Shown here: positions 1 to 8,597 of the stretch, piece after piece
Position numbering within the stretch: the stretch's first letter is position 1
Layout: every line of letters begins with the position of its first letter
Origin: an uncultured Bacteroidaceae bacterium
GTDB taxonomy: Bacteria > Bacteroidota > Bacteroidia > Bacteroidales > Bacteroidaceae
Assembly (NCBI GenBank): GCA_904502235.1
Contig: CAJGDP010000001.1
Location: forward strand, 62,001 to 126,000
Direction of reading: 5' to 3'
Length of the DNA stretch: 64,000 nt
Made by a program: the position numbers and the translations under genes
Notes under the pieces: generated by a model
Database searches by the model: none
What the model saw: only the letters and a program-made list of their open reading frames with translations
What the model was told of the DNA's origin: nothing

Positions 1-852
1 GCAGTCGGCAATATGATAGTGTATTCCGCCCTTGTATCCGAGTACGCCAACCTTCATGTTCTCGAGGTCGTCGCCGGGGGCTTTCTTGTGTTCCGGATTG
101 TCGCGCTTCTGCTGGAACTCTTTTGCCTTAAGGTAATCGCATGGGTCAAACTCGTACGAGATGGTTGTGGGTGCAATGTTCAGTTCAAGGAGTGCATCAA
201 TGATATCGCCACCGCTGTACATTGAGAGCATCTTTATCAAACCCTCCTGTGTGCGGTCGTTGCTGTCCTTGGCACGTCCTTCGCGCTGTGCCAACCAGAT
301 AGGCTGATGGCGTTCTGCAATGGTGTAGTGCATATACGAAGACAAACGCTTTGACGATGCAAGCATCTCACGTATCGATGCTGAACGCTGTACAATGAAA
401 CTGCGGTTCAGGCGCACCAGTTTCTTTATCCATGGACGGATAAGCAGGTTGTCGCCTATGGCAATCTCCACGGTGTTGCCCACCGATTCAATGAACACCA
501 CACAAAGCAATGCGGAATCCATGATTATGTCGCGGTGGTTGGATATGCAGAGCGACTTGCACAGATTCTCCTTATTCTCGATTGAGACAGTCAGTCCGCT
601 CGACAGTTTCTTCAGCACCTCCTTAAGGAACGGATAAATCAATGCTTTCTGGAACTCTACATTGTCCTTTGCCGAACGCATCTGCGCAGCAACATACTCA
701 AACGGAACGTCTTTATAGATATAACCGATAATGGCTCTGAATTCAGGGTCTGCTAACAGTTCTTCGCAAATCTGTGGAATCTCTTCTGCTACATAGGGGC
801 GGATTTCATCGTATTCTGCTGGAATCATCATATTGATATTTTTTAGATACAT
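1..852 (-). CDS. Glycerol-3-phosphate acyltransferase-like protein (PlsC superfamily), 3' end cut off by window edge
   Basis: The frame stays open from an ATG at 852 to base 1, giving 284 residues without a stop, so the C-terminus lies outside the window. An acyltransferase motif I of the NHxxxxD kind is visible as NHRDIIMD at residues 105-112, and a motif III-like REGRAKD follows near residue 190. These mark the PlsC/LPLAT fold that moves an acyl chain onto a glycerol phosphate or related acceptor at the inner membrane. Bacteroidales carry a long cytoplasmic form without an obvious signal peptide, which matches what is seen here. Two further ATGs at 831 and 828 (start MIPAEYDEIRP) are equally good starts. 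The gene is divergent from the mtnN-luxS operon. The exact acceptor substrate cannot be told. Confidence 0.75.
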   Translation of the reverse strand, partial: MYLKNINMMIPAEYDEIRPYVAEEIPQICEELLADPEFRAIIGYIYKDVPFEYVAAQMRSAKDNVEFQKALIYPFLKEVLKKLSSGLTVSIENKENLCKSLCISNHRDIIMDSALLCVVFIESVGNTVEIAIGDNLLIRPWIKKLVRLNRSFIVQRSASIREMLASSKRLSSYMHYTIAERHQPIWLAQREGRAKDSNDRTQEGLIKMLSMYSGGDIIDALLELNIAPTTISYEFDPCDYLKAKEFQQKRDNPEHKKAPGDDLENMKVGVLGYKGGIHYHIADC

Positions 853-1093
853 GATTTTATTATGGATAAACCTTATCCTTATGCAAAGAACGGCAAAATA
901 TTTCAAAAAGCAAACAACAACTCTCTTTTTTGCTCCATTTTTATGTTCAACAGAACAATTTCTTCTTTAACGATGTTTTCAGGTAAAGGTCTTGTCTGTC
1001 TTGCACAGGTATGCATTGGTGTTGATATTTGTGGTGACGTGGGCATATCTGTGTGGGACGACGGCTTTTTTCTCTCATTTGCCGTGGTTGGAG

Positions 1094-1124
1094 TTTGCAG
1101 TCTTGATTTTTAAAATTATTTTTG
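1094..1124 (+). promoter_or_regulatory. Bacteroidetes-type promoter of the mtnN-luxS operon
   Basis: TTTG at 1094-1097, a 19-nt spacer and TATTTTTG at 1117-1124 match the sigma-ABfr consensus TTTG-N19-TAnnTTTG exactly. Transcription should begin around 1130, leaving a leader of only about 20 nt before the ATG at 1150, too short for a riboswitch. The rest of the divergent intergenic space (853-1093) shows no gene or clear structure. Confidence 0.75.
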
Positions 1125-1149
1125 CATCTGAAAATCACAAATCTATTAT

Positions 1150-2304
1150 ATGAAACCTCGCAGAAAACTTTTTAGGAAAATTTTCGGTTGGATACCTGCA
1201 GGTGTGGTGTGTCTTGCCATATTCTTTCTGATATTCGGCTATCTTGCTTCGCAGATGGGTACGGCGAACATGCTCAACACCATTATGAAAACAGCGCACG
1301 ATCTGTTGCTGAACACGGTATTCTATCTTATGGCAATATGTGTAATCACCGGTGCCATAGGTAAAATCTTTGTGGAGTTCGGTGTCGTCAATATGCTGGA
1401 AAAACTATTGCGTCCGCTCATGAAACCGTTGTTCAACCTCCCGGGTGTGGCATCGCTCGGTGCTGTGCTAACATTCTTGTCCGACAATCCTGCGATTATA
1501 TCACTTGCTCAAGACAAACGTTTTGCCACATATTTCAAAAAATACCAGTTCATTTCGTTGACAAACTTCGGTACAGCATTCGGAATGGGATTGCTCGTGA
1601 TTGTCTTTATGGTGGGACAGGAATATTATGCCGAGCCTTTCATAGGTCTTTTCGGAGCATTTGTTGGCTGTATAGTCTCTACACGTCTTATGCAACGTTT
1701 TGTAATCAAGGCTTATCCGCAGTTCAAGACCGAGGATGCCGCTGTTGCCGATGATAAGGTTGCCGATGATGATACCCATTTCAAGAAACCGATGTTCCAG
1801 CGTATTCTGGACTCACTGCTCGATGGCGGACGTACGGGTGTGGACGTGGGCTTGGCTATCATACCGGGCGTGCTTATAATCTCCACACTTGTGATGTTGT
1901 TTACTTTTGGACCTTCTGCCGGTGGTGAATATTCAGGTACCGCATACGAGGGTGTACAGCTCTTGCCTTGGGTAGGCGGAAAGTTGGGTTTCCTGTTCGA
2001 GTGGCTCTTCGGATTCACGGACCCTCATCTTATTGCATTCCCCATTACTGCTCTTGGTGCTGTGGGAGCCGCGCTTGGACTTGTGCCCAATTTCGCATCA
2101 GCAGGATGGATTGACGGCAATGCCATTGCGGTGTTTACAGCCATTGGTATGTGTTGGAGCGGTTATTTGAGTACCCACACAGCCATGCTCGATGCAATAG
2201 GTTTCCGTAGGCTCACCTCAAAGGCTATTCTGGCTCACACTGTTGGTGGTCTGGTTGCCGGAGTTGTTGCCCATTGGGTTTATGTGTTGTTCTCTTTGAT
2301 ATGA
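1150..2304 (+). CDS. Gate-domain (nucleoside recognition/spore maturation-like) membrane protein
   Basis: A 384-residue integral membrane protein with a basic N-terminus and about eight to ten hydrophobic segments arranged as two halves (about residues 10-180 and 215-384) separated by a polar, acidic loop near 190-210. The repeated segments with conserved Gly, Asn and Pro, such as FLSDNPAI, resemble the Gate domain shared by nucleoside-recognition and SpmA/SpmB proteins. Its substrate is not known. The following mtnN start overlaps or nearly touches its stop, and luxS follows, so one transcript is expected. That context makes transport of a nucleoside or a methyl-cycle by-product an attractive idea, but it is only inferred from neighbours. 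Confidence 0.7.
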   Translation: MKPRRKLFRKIFGWIPAGVVCLAIFFLIFGYLASQMGTANMLNTIMKTAHDLLLNTVFYLMAICVITGAIGKIFVEFGVVNMLEKLLRPLMKPLFNLPGVASLGAVLTFLSDNPAIISLAQDKRFATYFKKYQFISLTNFGTAFGMGLLVIVFMVGQEYYAEPFIGLFGAFVGCIVSTRLMQRFVIKAYPQFKTEDAAVADDKVADDDTHFKKPMFQRILDSLLDGGRTGVDVGLAIIPGVLIISTLVMLFTFGPSAGGEYSGTAYEGVQLLPWVGGKLGFLFEWLFGFTDPHLIAFPITALGAVGAALGLVPNFASAGWIDGNAIAVFTAIGMCWSGYLSTHTAMLDAIGFRRLTSKAILAHTVGGLVAGVVAHWVYVLFSLI

Positions 2305-2312
2305 TTGAATGT

Positions 2313-3008
2313 ATGAAGATAGGTGTATTGACTGCAATGACATCGGAATACGAGCAACTGGCTTCGTTGCTTACCGATGCTGTGGAGTGTGAAAAAGGTG
2401 GTATCTCTTACCTTATAGGACGTATCTCCTCAAACGAGATTATTCTGCGTCAGTGCGGAATAGGCAAAGTGAATGCGTCAGTGGGCACAGCGGAACTTAT
2501 CCGCTCATTTAAGCCCGATGCTATAGTAAGCACAGGCGTTGCCGGTGGTATCGACTGTTGCTTGGATGTGATGGATGTTGTGGTGAGTTCATCTATAGTG
2601 TATCACGATGTGTGGTGCGGTATGGGATGCGAATATGGTCAGGTACAGGGCATGCCGGCAATCTTTTCAGCCGACAAGAAACTGTGCGGTGTGGCTGTTT
2701 CGCTCAACGATGAACCTGAGAATATTACGCGCATACATGCCGGTCTCATATGTACAGGCGATCAGTTCATTACAAGCCGTGATGAACTCGATAAGATAAA
2801 GGGCAACTTCCCTGCAGGTTTGGCTGTTGATATGGAGTCGGCGGCAATTGCGCAGACATGCCACATTTATGGTGTACCTTTTGTGAGTTTCCGCATAATA
2901 AGCGATACTCCGGGAGTGGACAAGCATATAGAACAATACGAGAACTTCTGGGGCGAAATGGCGAACCGTTCATTTGCCGTAACACGCAGTTTCCTCTCTA
3001 AAATCTGA
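2313..3008 (+). CDS. mtnN: 5'-methylthioadenosine/S-adenosylhomocysteine nucleosidase
   Basis: This enzyme hydrolyses S-adenosylhomocysteine and methylthioadenosine to adenine and the thioribose product, the step before LuxS. The protein opens MKIGVLTAMTSEYE, whose Glu near position 12 corresponds to the general acid of the family. It carries the substrate-binding signature VDMESAAIAQ near residue 172 and a late IISD catalytic aspartate. The ATG at 2313 gives 231 residues, the usual length; an upstream ATG at 2301 overlaps the preceding stop and would add four residues. luxS starts 3 nt after its stop, so the two act and are translated together. Confidence 0.93.
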   Translation: MKIGVLTAMTSEYEQLASLLTDAVECEKGGISYLIGRISSNEIILRQCGIGKVNASVGTAELIRSFKPDAIVSTGVAGGIDCCLDVMDVVVSSSIVYHDVWCGMGCEYGQVQGMPAIFSADKKLCGVAVSLNDEPENITRIHAGLICTGDQFITSRDELDKIKGNFPAGLAVDMESAAIAQTCHIYGVPFVSFRIISDTPGVDKHIEQYENFWGEMANRSFAVTRSFLSKI

Positions 3009-3011
3009 TTT

Positions 3012-3491
3012 ATGGAAAAGATACCGAGTTTTACAATAGACCATCTTCTGCTCAAGCGCGGTGTATATGTTTCGCGCAAGGACAATGTAGGTGGCGAGGT
3101 GGTAACCACTTTCGATGTGCGCATGAAGGAACCGAACCGCGAACCGGCGCTCAGCCCGAGTGCCATTCACGCAATGGAGCATCTTGCAGCCACCTTTCTG
3201 CGCAATCATCCCGTGTGGGCTGACAGGATAATCTATTGGGGTCCTATGGGATGCCTTACCGGCAATTACCTTATTGTAAAGGGTGATTTGACATCTGCCG
3301 AAATCCTTCCTCTTTTGTTGGAGACATTCGAATTCGTAGCTTCTTATGAAGGTGATGTTCCTGGTGCATCGGCACGCGACTGCGGAAATTATCTGCTCAT
3401 GAACTTGCCCGAGGCACGTTGGGAGGCACGTAAGTATCTGGTAGAGGTGCTCTGTGTCGCTACCGAGGAGAATCTTAACTATCCTGCTTGA
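3012..3491 (+). CDS. luxS: S-ribosylhomocysteine lyase (AI-2 synthesis)
   Basis: LuxS splits S-ribosylhomocysteine into homocysteine and DPD, the precursor of autoinducer-2. All catalytic elements are present: the zinc motif HAMEH (His53, Glu56, His57), the catalytic cysteine Cys81 in GPMGCLTG, and the third zinc ligand Cys124 in ARDCGNY. The length of 159 residues is standard. It is the last gene of an operon with mtnN, completing the two-step detoxification of S-adenosylhomocysteine, and is followed at once by a strong hairpin terminator. Confidence 0.96.
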   Translation: MEKIPSFTIDHLLLKRGVYVSRKDNVGGEVVTTFDVRMKEPNREPALSPSAIHAMEHLAATFLRNHPVWADRIIYWGPMGCLTGNYLIVKGDLTSAEILPLLLETFEFVASYEGDVPGASARDCGNYLLMNLPEARWEARKYLVEVLCVATEENLNYPA

Positions 3492-3510
3492 TTCAACATA
3501 TATATATAAC

Positions 3511-3539
3511 AAAAAGGTCAGCGCAAGCTGACCTTTTTT
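3511..3539 (+). terminator. Bidirectional rho-independent terminator between luxS and tRNA-Gln
   Basis: A 7-bp stem GGTCAGC/GCTGACC closed by the GNRA-type tetraloop GCAA is flanked by five A on the left and six T on the right, so it can stop luxS transcripts and also transcripts leaving the convergent tRNA-Gln gene. Confidence 0.9.
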
Positions 3540-3540
3540 G

Positions 3541-3611
3541 TTGTCCTACCCGGATTCGAACCAGGACAAACAGAACCAAAACCTGTTGTGCTACCATTAC
3601 ACCATAGGACA
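3541..3611 (-). tRNA. tRNA-Gln (anticodon TTG)
   Basis: The minus strand folds into a complete cloverleaf: acceptor TGTCCTA/TAGGACA, anticodon stem ACAGG/TCTGT with loop TTTTGGT (anticodon TTG, reading CAA/CAG), and a T-arm with TTCGAAT. The discriminator base is A and CCA is not encoded. It is a solitary tRNA with its own promoter. Confidence 0.95.
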
Positions 3612-3641
3612 ATCCTTAATACTCTCTTTTGAAGAGCGTTG

Positions 3642-3673
3642 CAAAGTTATGTTATTTTGGCGGAAATGCCAAA
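3642..3673 (-). promoter_or_regulatory. Promoter of tRNA-Gln
   Basis: Read on the minus strand this is TTTG (3673-3670), a 20-nt spacer and TAACTTTG (3649-3642), matching the Bacteroidetes consensus. It places the start about 25 nt before the tRNA 5' end. Confidence 0.7.
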
Positions 3674-3703
3674 TTATTTCATCTGTTTTTATAAATGGCT
3701 CTC

Positions 3704-4807
3704 TTATGCCTTGAATGAATTGACGGCATGTATGACTCTTGCTACCTCATCATCACTCATTGCCGGGTGGCATGGCAGGCTCAGCTCCTGATTGTGGATA
3801 CGCTCTGTTATAGGATATTCAAGATTGTTGAATTCTGCCAAAGCCTGCTGCTTGTGCGGTGGTATGGGGTAGTGTATGAGTGTCTCGATTCCGCTTTCAT
3901 GAAGATGCTGTTGCAACAGATCTCTCTGCTCGCTGAATATTGGATATATGTGGAAGACATGCTCCTCTCTGTTGTTGTATTCGGGGAGTGTTACAAGTGG
4001 ATTGCTTATCCCGGTATTGTATCTTGTGGCAATGTTCCTGCGTCTTTCATTGTCTTCGTCCAAGCGTTGCAGCTTTACCGCAAGAACGGCTGCCTGTATC
4101 TCGTCGAGACGGCTGTTAAGTCCTTTGTATATGTTTACATATTTCTTCTGTGAACCATAGTTGGCTATAGCGCGTGCAGTGTCGGCAAGTTCCTTGTCGT
4201 TGGTGGTTATTGCTCCGCCATCACCTAGTGCTCCAAGATTCTTGCCGGGGTAGAAACTGAATCCCGACGCATCGCCAAGGTTGCCGGTGCGTCTGCCGTT
4301 AATGGTTGCACCATGTGCCTGTGCACTGTCCTCAATGATTTTGAGAGAGTGCTTCTTCGCAATTCTTTCGATGCTTGTGATATCGGCGCAACGTCCGTAG
4401 AGATGTACTGCCATTATGGCTTTGGTACGTGGAGTGACAAGTTCTCCTATCCTGTCGGGGTCTATATTACAGCTCTCCCATCTGGGCTCGCAAAGAACGG
4501 GTTTTAATCCGGCCTGCAATATTGAGAGAATGGATGCTATGTATGTGTTTGCAGGTACTATTATTTCATCACCGTCCTGCATAATACCCATCTCCTTATA
4601 GGCGAGCATTATGATGGTAAGTGCATCCAAACCGTTACCTGTGCCTATGCAGTGTGCGCAACCGCAATATTGTGCAAACTGCTGTTCAAAGTCCTTGACC
4701 TCGTTGCCCAAGATGTACCACCCCGAACCGACAACCCTGCTTATGGCTTGGGAAATCTGTGGCTCGTGGCTTTCGGTAACCTTCTTGAGATCGTAGTACT
4801 TTATCAT
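3704..4807 (-). CDS. DegT/DnrJ/EryC1-type PLP aminotransferase, probable dTDP-3-keto-sugar transaminase
   Basis: A 367-residue sugar aminotransferase. The PLP-binding lysine is Lys189 in [15 protein letters not shown], and the cofactor aspartate is Asp160 in EDSAQAHGA. The family adds an amino group to a keto-sugar nucleotide. Its partner upstream is a 3,4-ketoisomerase, and this pairing (FdtA/FdtB or QdtA/QdtB) makes dTDP-3-amino-3,6-dideoxyhexoses for surface glycans. The ATG at 4807 is chosen because it overlaps the upstream TGA in an ATGA junction and begins MIKYYDLKK as in homologues; a longer frame to 4930 runs inside the upstream gene. Whether the product is the galacto or gluco isomer cannot be read from sequence. 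Confidence 0.82.
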   Translation of the reverse strand: MIKYYDLKKVTESHEPQISQAISRVVGSGWYILGNEVKDFEQQFAQYCGCAHCIGTGNGLDALTIIMLAYKEMGIMQDGDEIIVPANTYIASILSILQAGLKPVLCEPRWESCNIDPDRIGELVTPRTKAIMAVHLYGRCADITSIERIAKKHSLKIIEDSAQAHGATINGRRTGNLGDASGFSFYPGKNLGALGDGGAITTNDKELADTARAIANYGSQKKYVNIYKGLNSRLDEIQAAVLAVKLQRLDEDNERRRNIATRYNTGISNPLVTLPEYNNREEHVFHIYPIFSEQRDLLQQHLHESGIETLIHYPIPPHKQQALAEFNNLEYPITERIHNQELSLPCHPAMSDDEVARVIHAVNSFKA

Positions 4808-5202
4808 TTCTTGCTCTTTATATACTCCTGGAACTCTTCGTATGAGTTTATGTATGTGTCGGCGTTGTAACCGTGCGATGCCAAAACAAGCAGTACGGCA
4901 TCGGGGGAGAAATTCCTGAGTTCGTCCCATGTGTCGGGTGGAATAAGCAACCCTTTGTCCTTGGCGTCGAGATGATATTCGCGTCTGCCGTTTATATCTT
5001 CGAGGGTGATGTCGACGCTACCGTTTACAGCTACCACATACTCGTAAATCTCCTTGTTGGAGTGTTTGCCACGCTCTTCGCCTTGCGGAACATTGTGTAT
5101 CCAATAGACACGCTGTATCTCAAAAGGGATGTCGTGCCCCTCTTCCACTATGGTGAGGCTTCCGCGTTTGTCGGTGTATGTTTTCAGCTTGTCCATTGTC
5201 AT
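4804..5202 (-). CDS. FdtA/QdtA-type cupin, dTDP-4-keto-6-deoxyhexose 3,4-ketoisomerase
   Basis: A 132-residue single-domain cupin with the motif [13 protein letters not shown], which carries the histidine region used in isomerisation, followed by the beta-strands [14 protein letters not shown] and a PPDTWDEL segment typical of WxcM-like ketoisomerases. It would move the keto group of dTDP-4-keto-6-deoxyglucose from C4 to C3, giving the substrate for the aminotransferase whose start overlaps its stop by 4 nt. A second ATG 6 nt downstream (5196) is also possible. No glycosyltransferase or N-acetyltransferase for the sugar lies next to it, so the rest of the pathway is elsewhere. Confidence 0.8.
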   Translation of the reverse strand: MTMDKLKTYTDKRGSLTIVEEGHDIPFEIQRVYWIHNVPQGEERGKHSNKEIYEYVVAVNGSVDITLEDINGRREYHLDAKDKGLLIPPDTWDELRNFSPDAVLLVLASHGYNADTYINSYEEFQEYIKSKK

Positions 5203-5217
5203 ATTTATGGTTTACCT

Positions 5218-5225
5218 CAAAGGTA
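5218..5225 (-). promoter_or_regulatory. Possible -7 element for the amino-sugar gene pair
   Basis: The minus strand reads TACCTTTG, a perfect -7 element, about 15 nt before the ATG at 5202. No TTTG is found at the expected -33 distance, so this is weaker than the other promoters listed. Confidence 0.4.
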
Positions 5226-5263
5226 GTAAAAAAAACGTAATAAAAATGAATTGCCGTCTCTTT

Positions 5264-5887
5264 CTATATGAATATACCGCATTTTTGGGCATTTTGTGCC
5301 GTCTGCATTGCGAGTTCTTCTGTGGAAATTCCCTTGTTTTCCGCAATGTTGCGGTATATTTCATGAATAGGCAGGTTGCTCTCGTCGCTTTCGACAAACA
5401 GTTTTTCCACGGGTGTCGATTTGAGGCTTTCTGTGTTGAACTTCTCACCAAAGGAAAGATAAAATCCGGCCTTTGTAAGTTGTTCTGTCTGTTGTGGCTT
5501 GCCTCTGAAGCCGTGTATTATCCATGCCTGCACTGGATTCAGCTCCTTATGCAATGCAATCAGTTCGTCGAACCCCTTTAAACAATGTATTATAAGCGGT
5601 TTATTTACCTCTTCGGCAAGTATGGCATGGGCTTTGAATATTTCTATTTGTTGTTCTAGGCCGGCAGGTGATTTCAACTTGTCTATTCCACATTCACCAA
5701 TGGCACGCACATTCTCTTTGCGTGCATGTTCCTTTATCGCAGTAAAAAACTCTTTCCAATCGTTGCTGATGTTCCAAGGATGTATGCCGATGGAGATATT
5801 CCTCTCTTCGATATATATATAGCTGTTGTATATCGATGAAAGGTTGTTGCTGTCGGCTTTGTGGGTGTGAATATCGAGCAGTTCCAT
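5264..5887 (-). CDS. TatD-family metal-dependent hydrolase
   Basis: A 207-residue member of the TatD/amidohydrolase family, shorter than the usual 250-260. It begins [12 protein letters not shown], giving the HxH metal motif, and has GIHPW, the GECGID segment with the metal glutamate, IIHCLKG and a late VESDES where the family has its conserved aspartate. TatD proteins act as metal-dependent deoxyribonucleases, though the exact role in this lineage is not known. Its ATG overlaps the yidD stop by one base (TAATG), placing it last in a hemD-rnpA-yidD-tatD series conserved in Bacteroidales. Confidence 0.85.
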   Translation of the reverse strand: MELLDIHTHKADSNNLSSIYNSYIYIEERNISIGIHPWNISNDWKEFFTAIKEHARKENVRAIGECGIDKLKSPAGLEQQIEIFKAHAILAEEVNKPLIIHCLKGFDELIALHKELNPVQAWIIHGFRGKPQQTEQLTKAGFYLSFGEKFNTESLKSTPVEKLFVESDESNLPIHEIYRNIAENKGISTEELAMQTAQNAQKCGIFI

Positions 5888-6108
5888 TATGGTACAGGGT
5901 CATAACCCGAGCCGCCCCATGGATGACAACGCAGGATGCGTCTTATTGCAAGATATAGCCCCTTTATGGGACCGTGCTTGCGTAGGGCCTCGATGGCATA
6001 TTGTGAACATGTGGGCGTAAAACGGCACGACGGGGGAGTCATGGGCGATATTACACGTTGGTAGAACCTGATTGGAAGTACAAGTATGTAGACGATTATT
6101 TTACGCAT
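5887..6108 (-). CDS. yidD: Membrane protein insertion efficiency factor YidD
   Basis: A 73-residue protein with the family hallmarks: an amphipathic N-terminus ([14 protein letters not shown]), the cysteine-rich core [11 protein letters not shown], and the ending [13 protein letters not shown]. YidD helps the YidC insertase at the inner membrane. It overlaps the 3' end of rnpA by 13 nt, the classic rnpA-yidD arrangement. Confidence 0.95.
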   Translation of the reverse strand: MRKIIVYILVLPIRFYQRVISPMTPPSCRFTPTCSQYAIEALRKHGPIKGLYLAIRRILRCHPWGGSGYDPVP

Positions 6109-6494
6109 TCCATTCCTGCTTTTGACAGAATCCCGTTCAACAACTTCTCCATTTTGCGTTTGATGTATTCGGTGCTGCTCGGTTTGTTGTCTATATACAT
6201 TATTGCAACAGCCATCTTCTTGCCGTTGTTCCGGAGGGTGTCAACGAAATCGTGTTTGCCAGTGCGGTATGCTTCGCGTATACGGCGTTTCAGCAGGTTG
6301 CGGTCGACGGCATGACGGAAGCGACGCTTTGCCACATTGATGAGTATTGCCGCTGTGGGCTCCTGAGTGTCGGGCTGTTCAAGGAATACGGCACGTAGGG
6401 GAAATGCGCTCACAGATGTTCCCTTGTCATAAAGGTTGTCTATGACACTCTTGCTCTTCAGGTGCTCCTTTAAGGGGAATGTGTTTCTTTTCAT
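6096..6494 (-). CDS. rnpA: Ribonuclease P protein component
   Basis: The 132-residue basic protein carries the RNR signature region [20 protein letters not shown], which contacts the RNase P RNA and precursor tRNA leader. It begins [11 protein letters not shown] with an ATG at 6494. It supports tRNA 5' maturation together with the catalytic RNA, which is not in this window. It overlaps yidD and is separated from hemD by a hairpin, so it may be transcribed partly by readthrough. Confidence 0.95.
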   Translation of the reverse strand: MKRNTFPLKEHLKSKSVIDNLYDKGTSVSAFPLRAVFLEQPDTQEPTAAILINVAKRRFRHAVDRNLLKRRIREAYRTGKHDFVDTLRNNGKKMAVAIMYIDNKPSSTEYIKRKMEKLLNGILSKAGMECVK

Positions 6495-6513
6495 CTGTGT
6501 TGCATTTAAAATG

Positions 6514-6542
6514 TTCAGCCCCGTCTTGCGGACGAGGCTGAA
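6514..6542 (-). terminator. Hairpin between hemD and rnpA (possible terminator)
   Basis: A stem of about 7 bp TTCAGCC/GGCTGAA is extended by CGTC/GACG around loop TTGCG, with one bulge on each side. Only four U follow in the minus-strand transcript, so it may attenuate rather than stop transcription from hemD into rnpA. Confidence 0.55.
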
Positions 6543-6553
6543 GGAATATTCTG

Positions 6554-7297
6554 TTATTTGTTGTTCGCTGTCAGGAATGCGTCCAAGGCTGCCGGCATGT
6601 TCGTTGCTGCTGCCGATGGAGCTTCAAGGTCCAATCTCAGACCGTTGTCTTTGATGCACTGTGCGGTTACGTTTCCGAAGCATGCAATCAGCTGCTCGCC
6701 CTGTACGTAGTCGGGTACATTCTTCTTCAATGATTCAATTCCGTGAGGGCTGAAGAAGATAAGCATGTCGAACGACTTGATATAATCAGCTTCGATATCG
6801 GTGCTGACAGTGTGGTACATCTCAGCCTGTGAGTGTGTAATCTCGTATTTGTCGAGCAGAGCATTTATCTCGCTGTTGTGTACGTTCGATGTGGGGACAA
6901 AGTATTTCTCGGTCTTGTGCTTTGCAAACAAAGGCTCAAGATCCTGGATATGACCGTTGCCGAAGAATACCTTGCGCTTGCGGTACTGTACATACTTCTG
7001 GATATAATGCGAAATGGTCTCCGACAGACAGAAATATTTCATATCATCGGGGATTGTTACTCTCAAATCCTTGCATAGCTTGAAGAAGTTGTCGATAGCA
7101 TGACGCGAAAGGAATACAATGGCAGTATGGTCTAAGATGGAAACCTTCTGCTGTCTGAACTCCTTTGATGTAACCCCCTCAACTTTTATGAACGAACAGA
7201 AATCAATCTGAACCTTATGCTTCTCCGCAAGATCAAAATATGGAGATTTTTCTGTAGCCGGTTTTGGTTGTGAAACCAGAATCTTACTTACCTTCAA
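6554..7297 (-). CDS. hemD: Uroporphyrinogen-III synthase (HemD-family), TTG start
   Basis: A 247-residue protein with the weakly conserved two-domain HemD fold. Visible markers are the opening KVSKILVSQPKPA, the KVEGVTSKEFRQQKV segment and the second-domain FFSPHGIESLKKN and ACFGNVTAQCIKDNGL segments, the latter close to the usual G-xT-x4-GL signature. It cyclises hydroxymethylbilane in haem biosynthesis. The start is a TTG at 7297, with an AGGA ribosome-binding sequence just upstream and the preceding stop (TAG) only 4 nt away, so translation is likely coupled to the DUF4271 gene. No other haem gene is nearby. Confidence 0.8.
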   Translation of the reverse strand: MKVSKILVSQPKPATEKSPYFDLAEKHKVQIDFCSFIKVEGVTSKEFRQQKVSILDHTAIVFLSRHAIDNFFKLCKDLRVTIPDDMKYFCLSETISHYIQKYVQYRKRKVFFGNGHIQDLEPLFAKHKTEKYFVPTSNVHNSEINALLDKYEITHSQAEMYHTVSTDIEADYIKSFDMLIFFSPHGIESLKKNVPDYVQGEQLIACFGNVTAQCIKDNGLRLDLEAPSAAATNMPAALDAFLTANNK

Positions 7298-7301
7298 TGT
7301 C

Positions 7302-7997
7302 CTAACTTTTTATTGTTAAAAATCCACTCACTTGTAGTAATAATTTCCACACAATTCCCATTGGTAGAAATTCAAGTGCGCAAAGGTATAAAAAAATATC
7401 CAAAAAATTGCGCTTTTGTGTAAAAATGATTTTAAAAAGCCCTGTAAAAATGGTATATACGTATGCGATGAGCACCAATAGTAGATAAATTTTCACAATA
7501 TTGAAGGATATTCCGGGCACGAACAAAATAGCGATTACGGCTGGTGTAAAGGCAAATCCGAGCAGCTTGATTGTAAAGAAATAGAAATTTCTCCACTCGG
7601 TTATTCTTTTCCTCTCAAAGAGGATGGCATTCACTGCATCGTAGCTTATAAGTTTGAACAGCATCGCCAGAACGAATATCACAGCCAGCGTTCCCGTCAA
7701 TGGTAGAATTGTCTCTTTTACCGTGTATCCTCCATCTTCAATAATGAACTTGGATGCAATTATGGTAAAGTAGAACAGTGTCTGTGCATAGAGCAACAGG
7801 TTGCATATTCTGTTTATATGTGTCCTGTTGTTGAAAGGTGTGTTCTTGCTTTCGTAATAGAACATGCATTTCAGACGCTCCATTATGCCTGCACCGTTCA
7901 TAAGGAATACATACGATATGCCGATGATGTTCAGAATGAATATCATCATTATTGCATTGTCGTTCGTCATGCTGTATGGAGCTTCTCCGTAAATCAT
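7302..7997 (-). CDS. DUF4271-like multipass membrane protein
   Basis: A 231-residue hydrophobic protein with about six transmembrane segments after a short N-terminal part, and a conserved central YYESKNTPFNNRT loop. It matches the DUF4271 type found directly upstream of hemD across Bacteroidetes. Function is unknown. It starts in an ATGA overlap with the LOG-family gene, and hemD follows 4 nt after its stop, so the three genes form one translationally coupled unit. Confidence 0.75.
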   Translation of the reverse strand: MIYGEAPYSMTNDNAIMMIFILNIIGISYVFLMNGAGIMERLKCMFYYESKNTPFNNRTHINRICNLLLYAQTLFYFTIIASKFIIEDGGYTVKETILPLTGTLAVIFVLAMLFKLISYDAVNAILFERKRITEWRNFYFFTIKLLGFAFTPAVIAILFVPGISFNIVKIYLLLVLIAYVYTIFTGLFKIIFTQKRNFLDIFLYLCALEFLPMGIVWKLLLQVSGFLTIKS

Positions 7998-8578
7998 AGT
8001 GCCGCGTATTTTCTTACTCCGACGTCCCAGCGTGGAGTGTTTCTAATTATTTCTATCGCTTCAGCCGGTGTTGTGGCCACACTCCATATCTTTCTGTGTA
8101 TTTCGCCCATGAAGTGCTCTTCCAGAGCTCTTTCGAGTTGTGCTATGAAGTGATCGTAATAACCGTTGATGTTGAGTATCACTATAGGATTGAAATAAAG
8201 CCCGAGCTGTTTCCAGGTTATTATCTCGCTGAGTTCCTCTATCGTTCCGCAACCTCCGGGCAAGGCAATGACGGCATCGCTCATCTCTGCCATCATCTGC
8301 TTGCGCTCATGCATATCTTTTGTTATATGCAGTTCGGTAAGTCCTGTATGATGCCATCCCTGTTCCACCATGAACTGTGGAATGACACCTATCGCTTTTC
8401 CGCCGTTCTCAAGAGCACCGTCTTCAACCTTTCGCATAAGACCGATGCTTCCTGCTCCGGTAACAACCGAAATCCCCTCTTTGGCAAGAGTGGCACCAAG
8501 TTCGTAAGCAACTTCACCATAAACAGGTGCAACCTTGTTGCTCGATGCGCAATATACGCAAACAGTATTTATTTCCAT
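7994..8578 (-). CDS. LOG-family (TIGR00730) nucleotide 5'-monophosphate phosphoribohydrolase
   Basis: A 194-residue Rossmann-fold protein opening MEINTVCVYCASSN, with VTGAGSIGLM and the family signature PGGCGTIEE. Members cleave the base from nucleoside monophosphates, as in cytokinin activation, but in bacteria the physiological substrate is often unclear. The ATG at 8578 is preferred over the in-frame start at 8623 because homologues begin at this point and the longer version would overlap the upstream gene by 26 nt. It overlaps the DUF4271 gene by 4 nt. Confidence 0.85.
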   Translation of the reverse strand: MEINTVCVYCASSNKVAPVYGEVAYELGATLAKEGISVVTGAGSIGLMRKVEDGALENGGKAIGVIPQFMVEQGWHHTGLTELHITKDMHERKQMMAEMSDAVIALPGGCGTIEELSEIITWKQLGLYFNPIVILNINGYYDHFIAQLERALEEHFMGEIHRKIWSVATTPAEAIEIIRNTPRWDVGVRKYAAL

Positions 8579-8597
8579 ATCTGTTCTGTGGGGTTTA

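Noticed and set aside
1125..1149. A SAM or SAH riboswitch before the mtnN-luxS operon.
   Set aside because: The leader after the promoter is only about 20 nt, too short for either.
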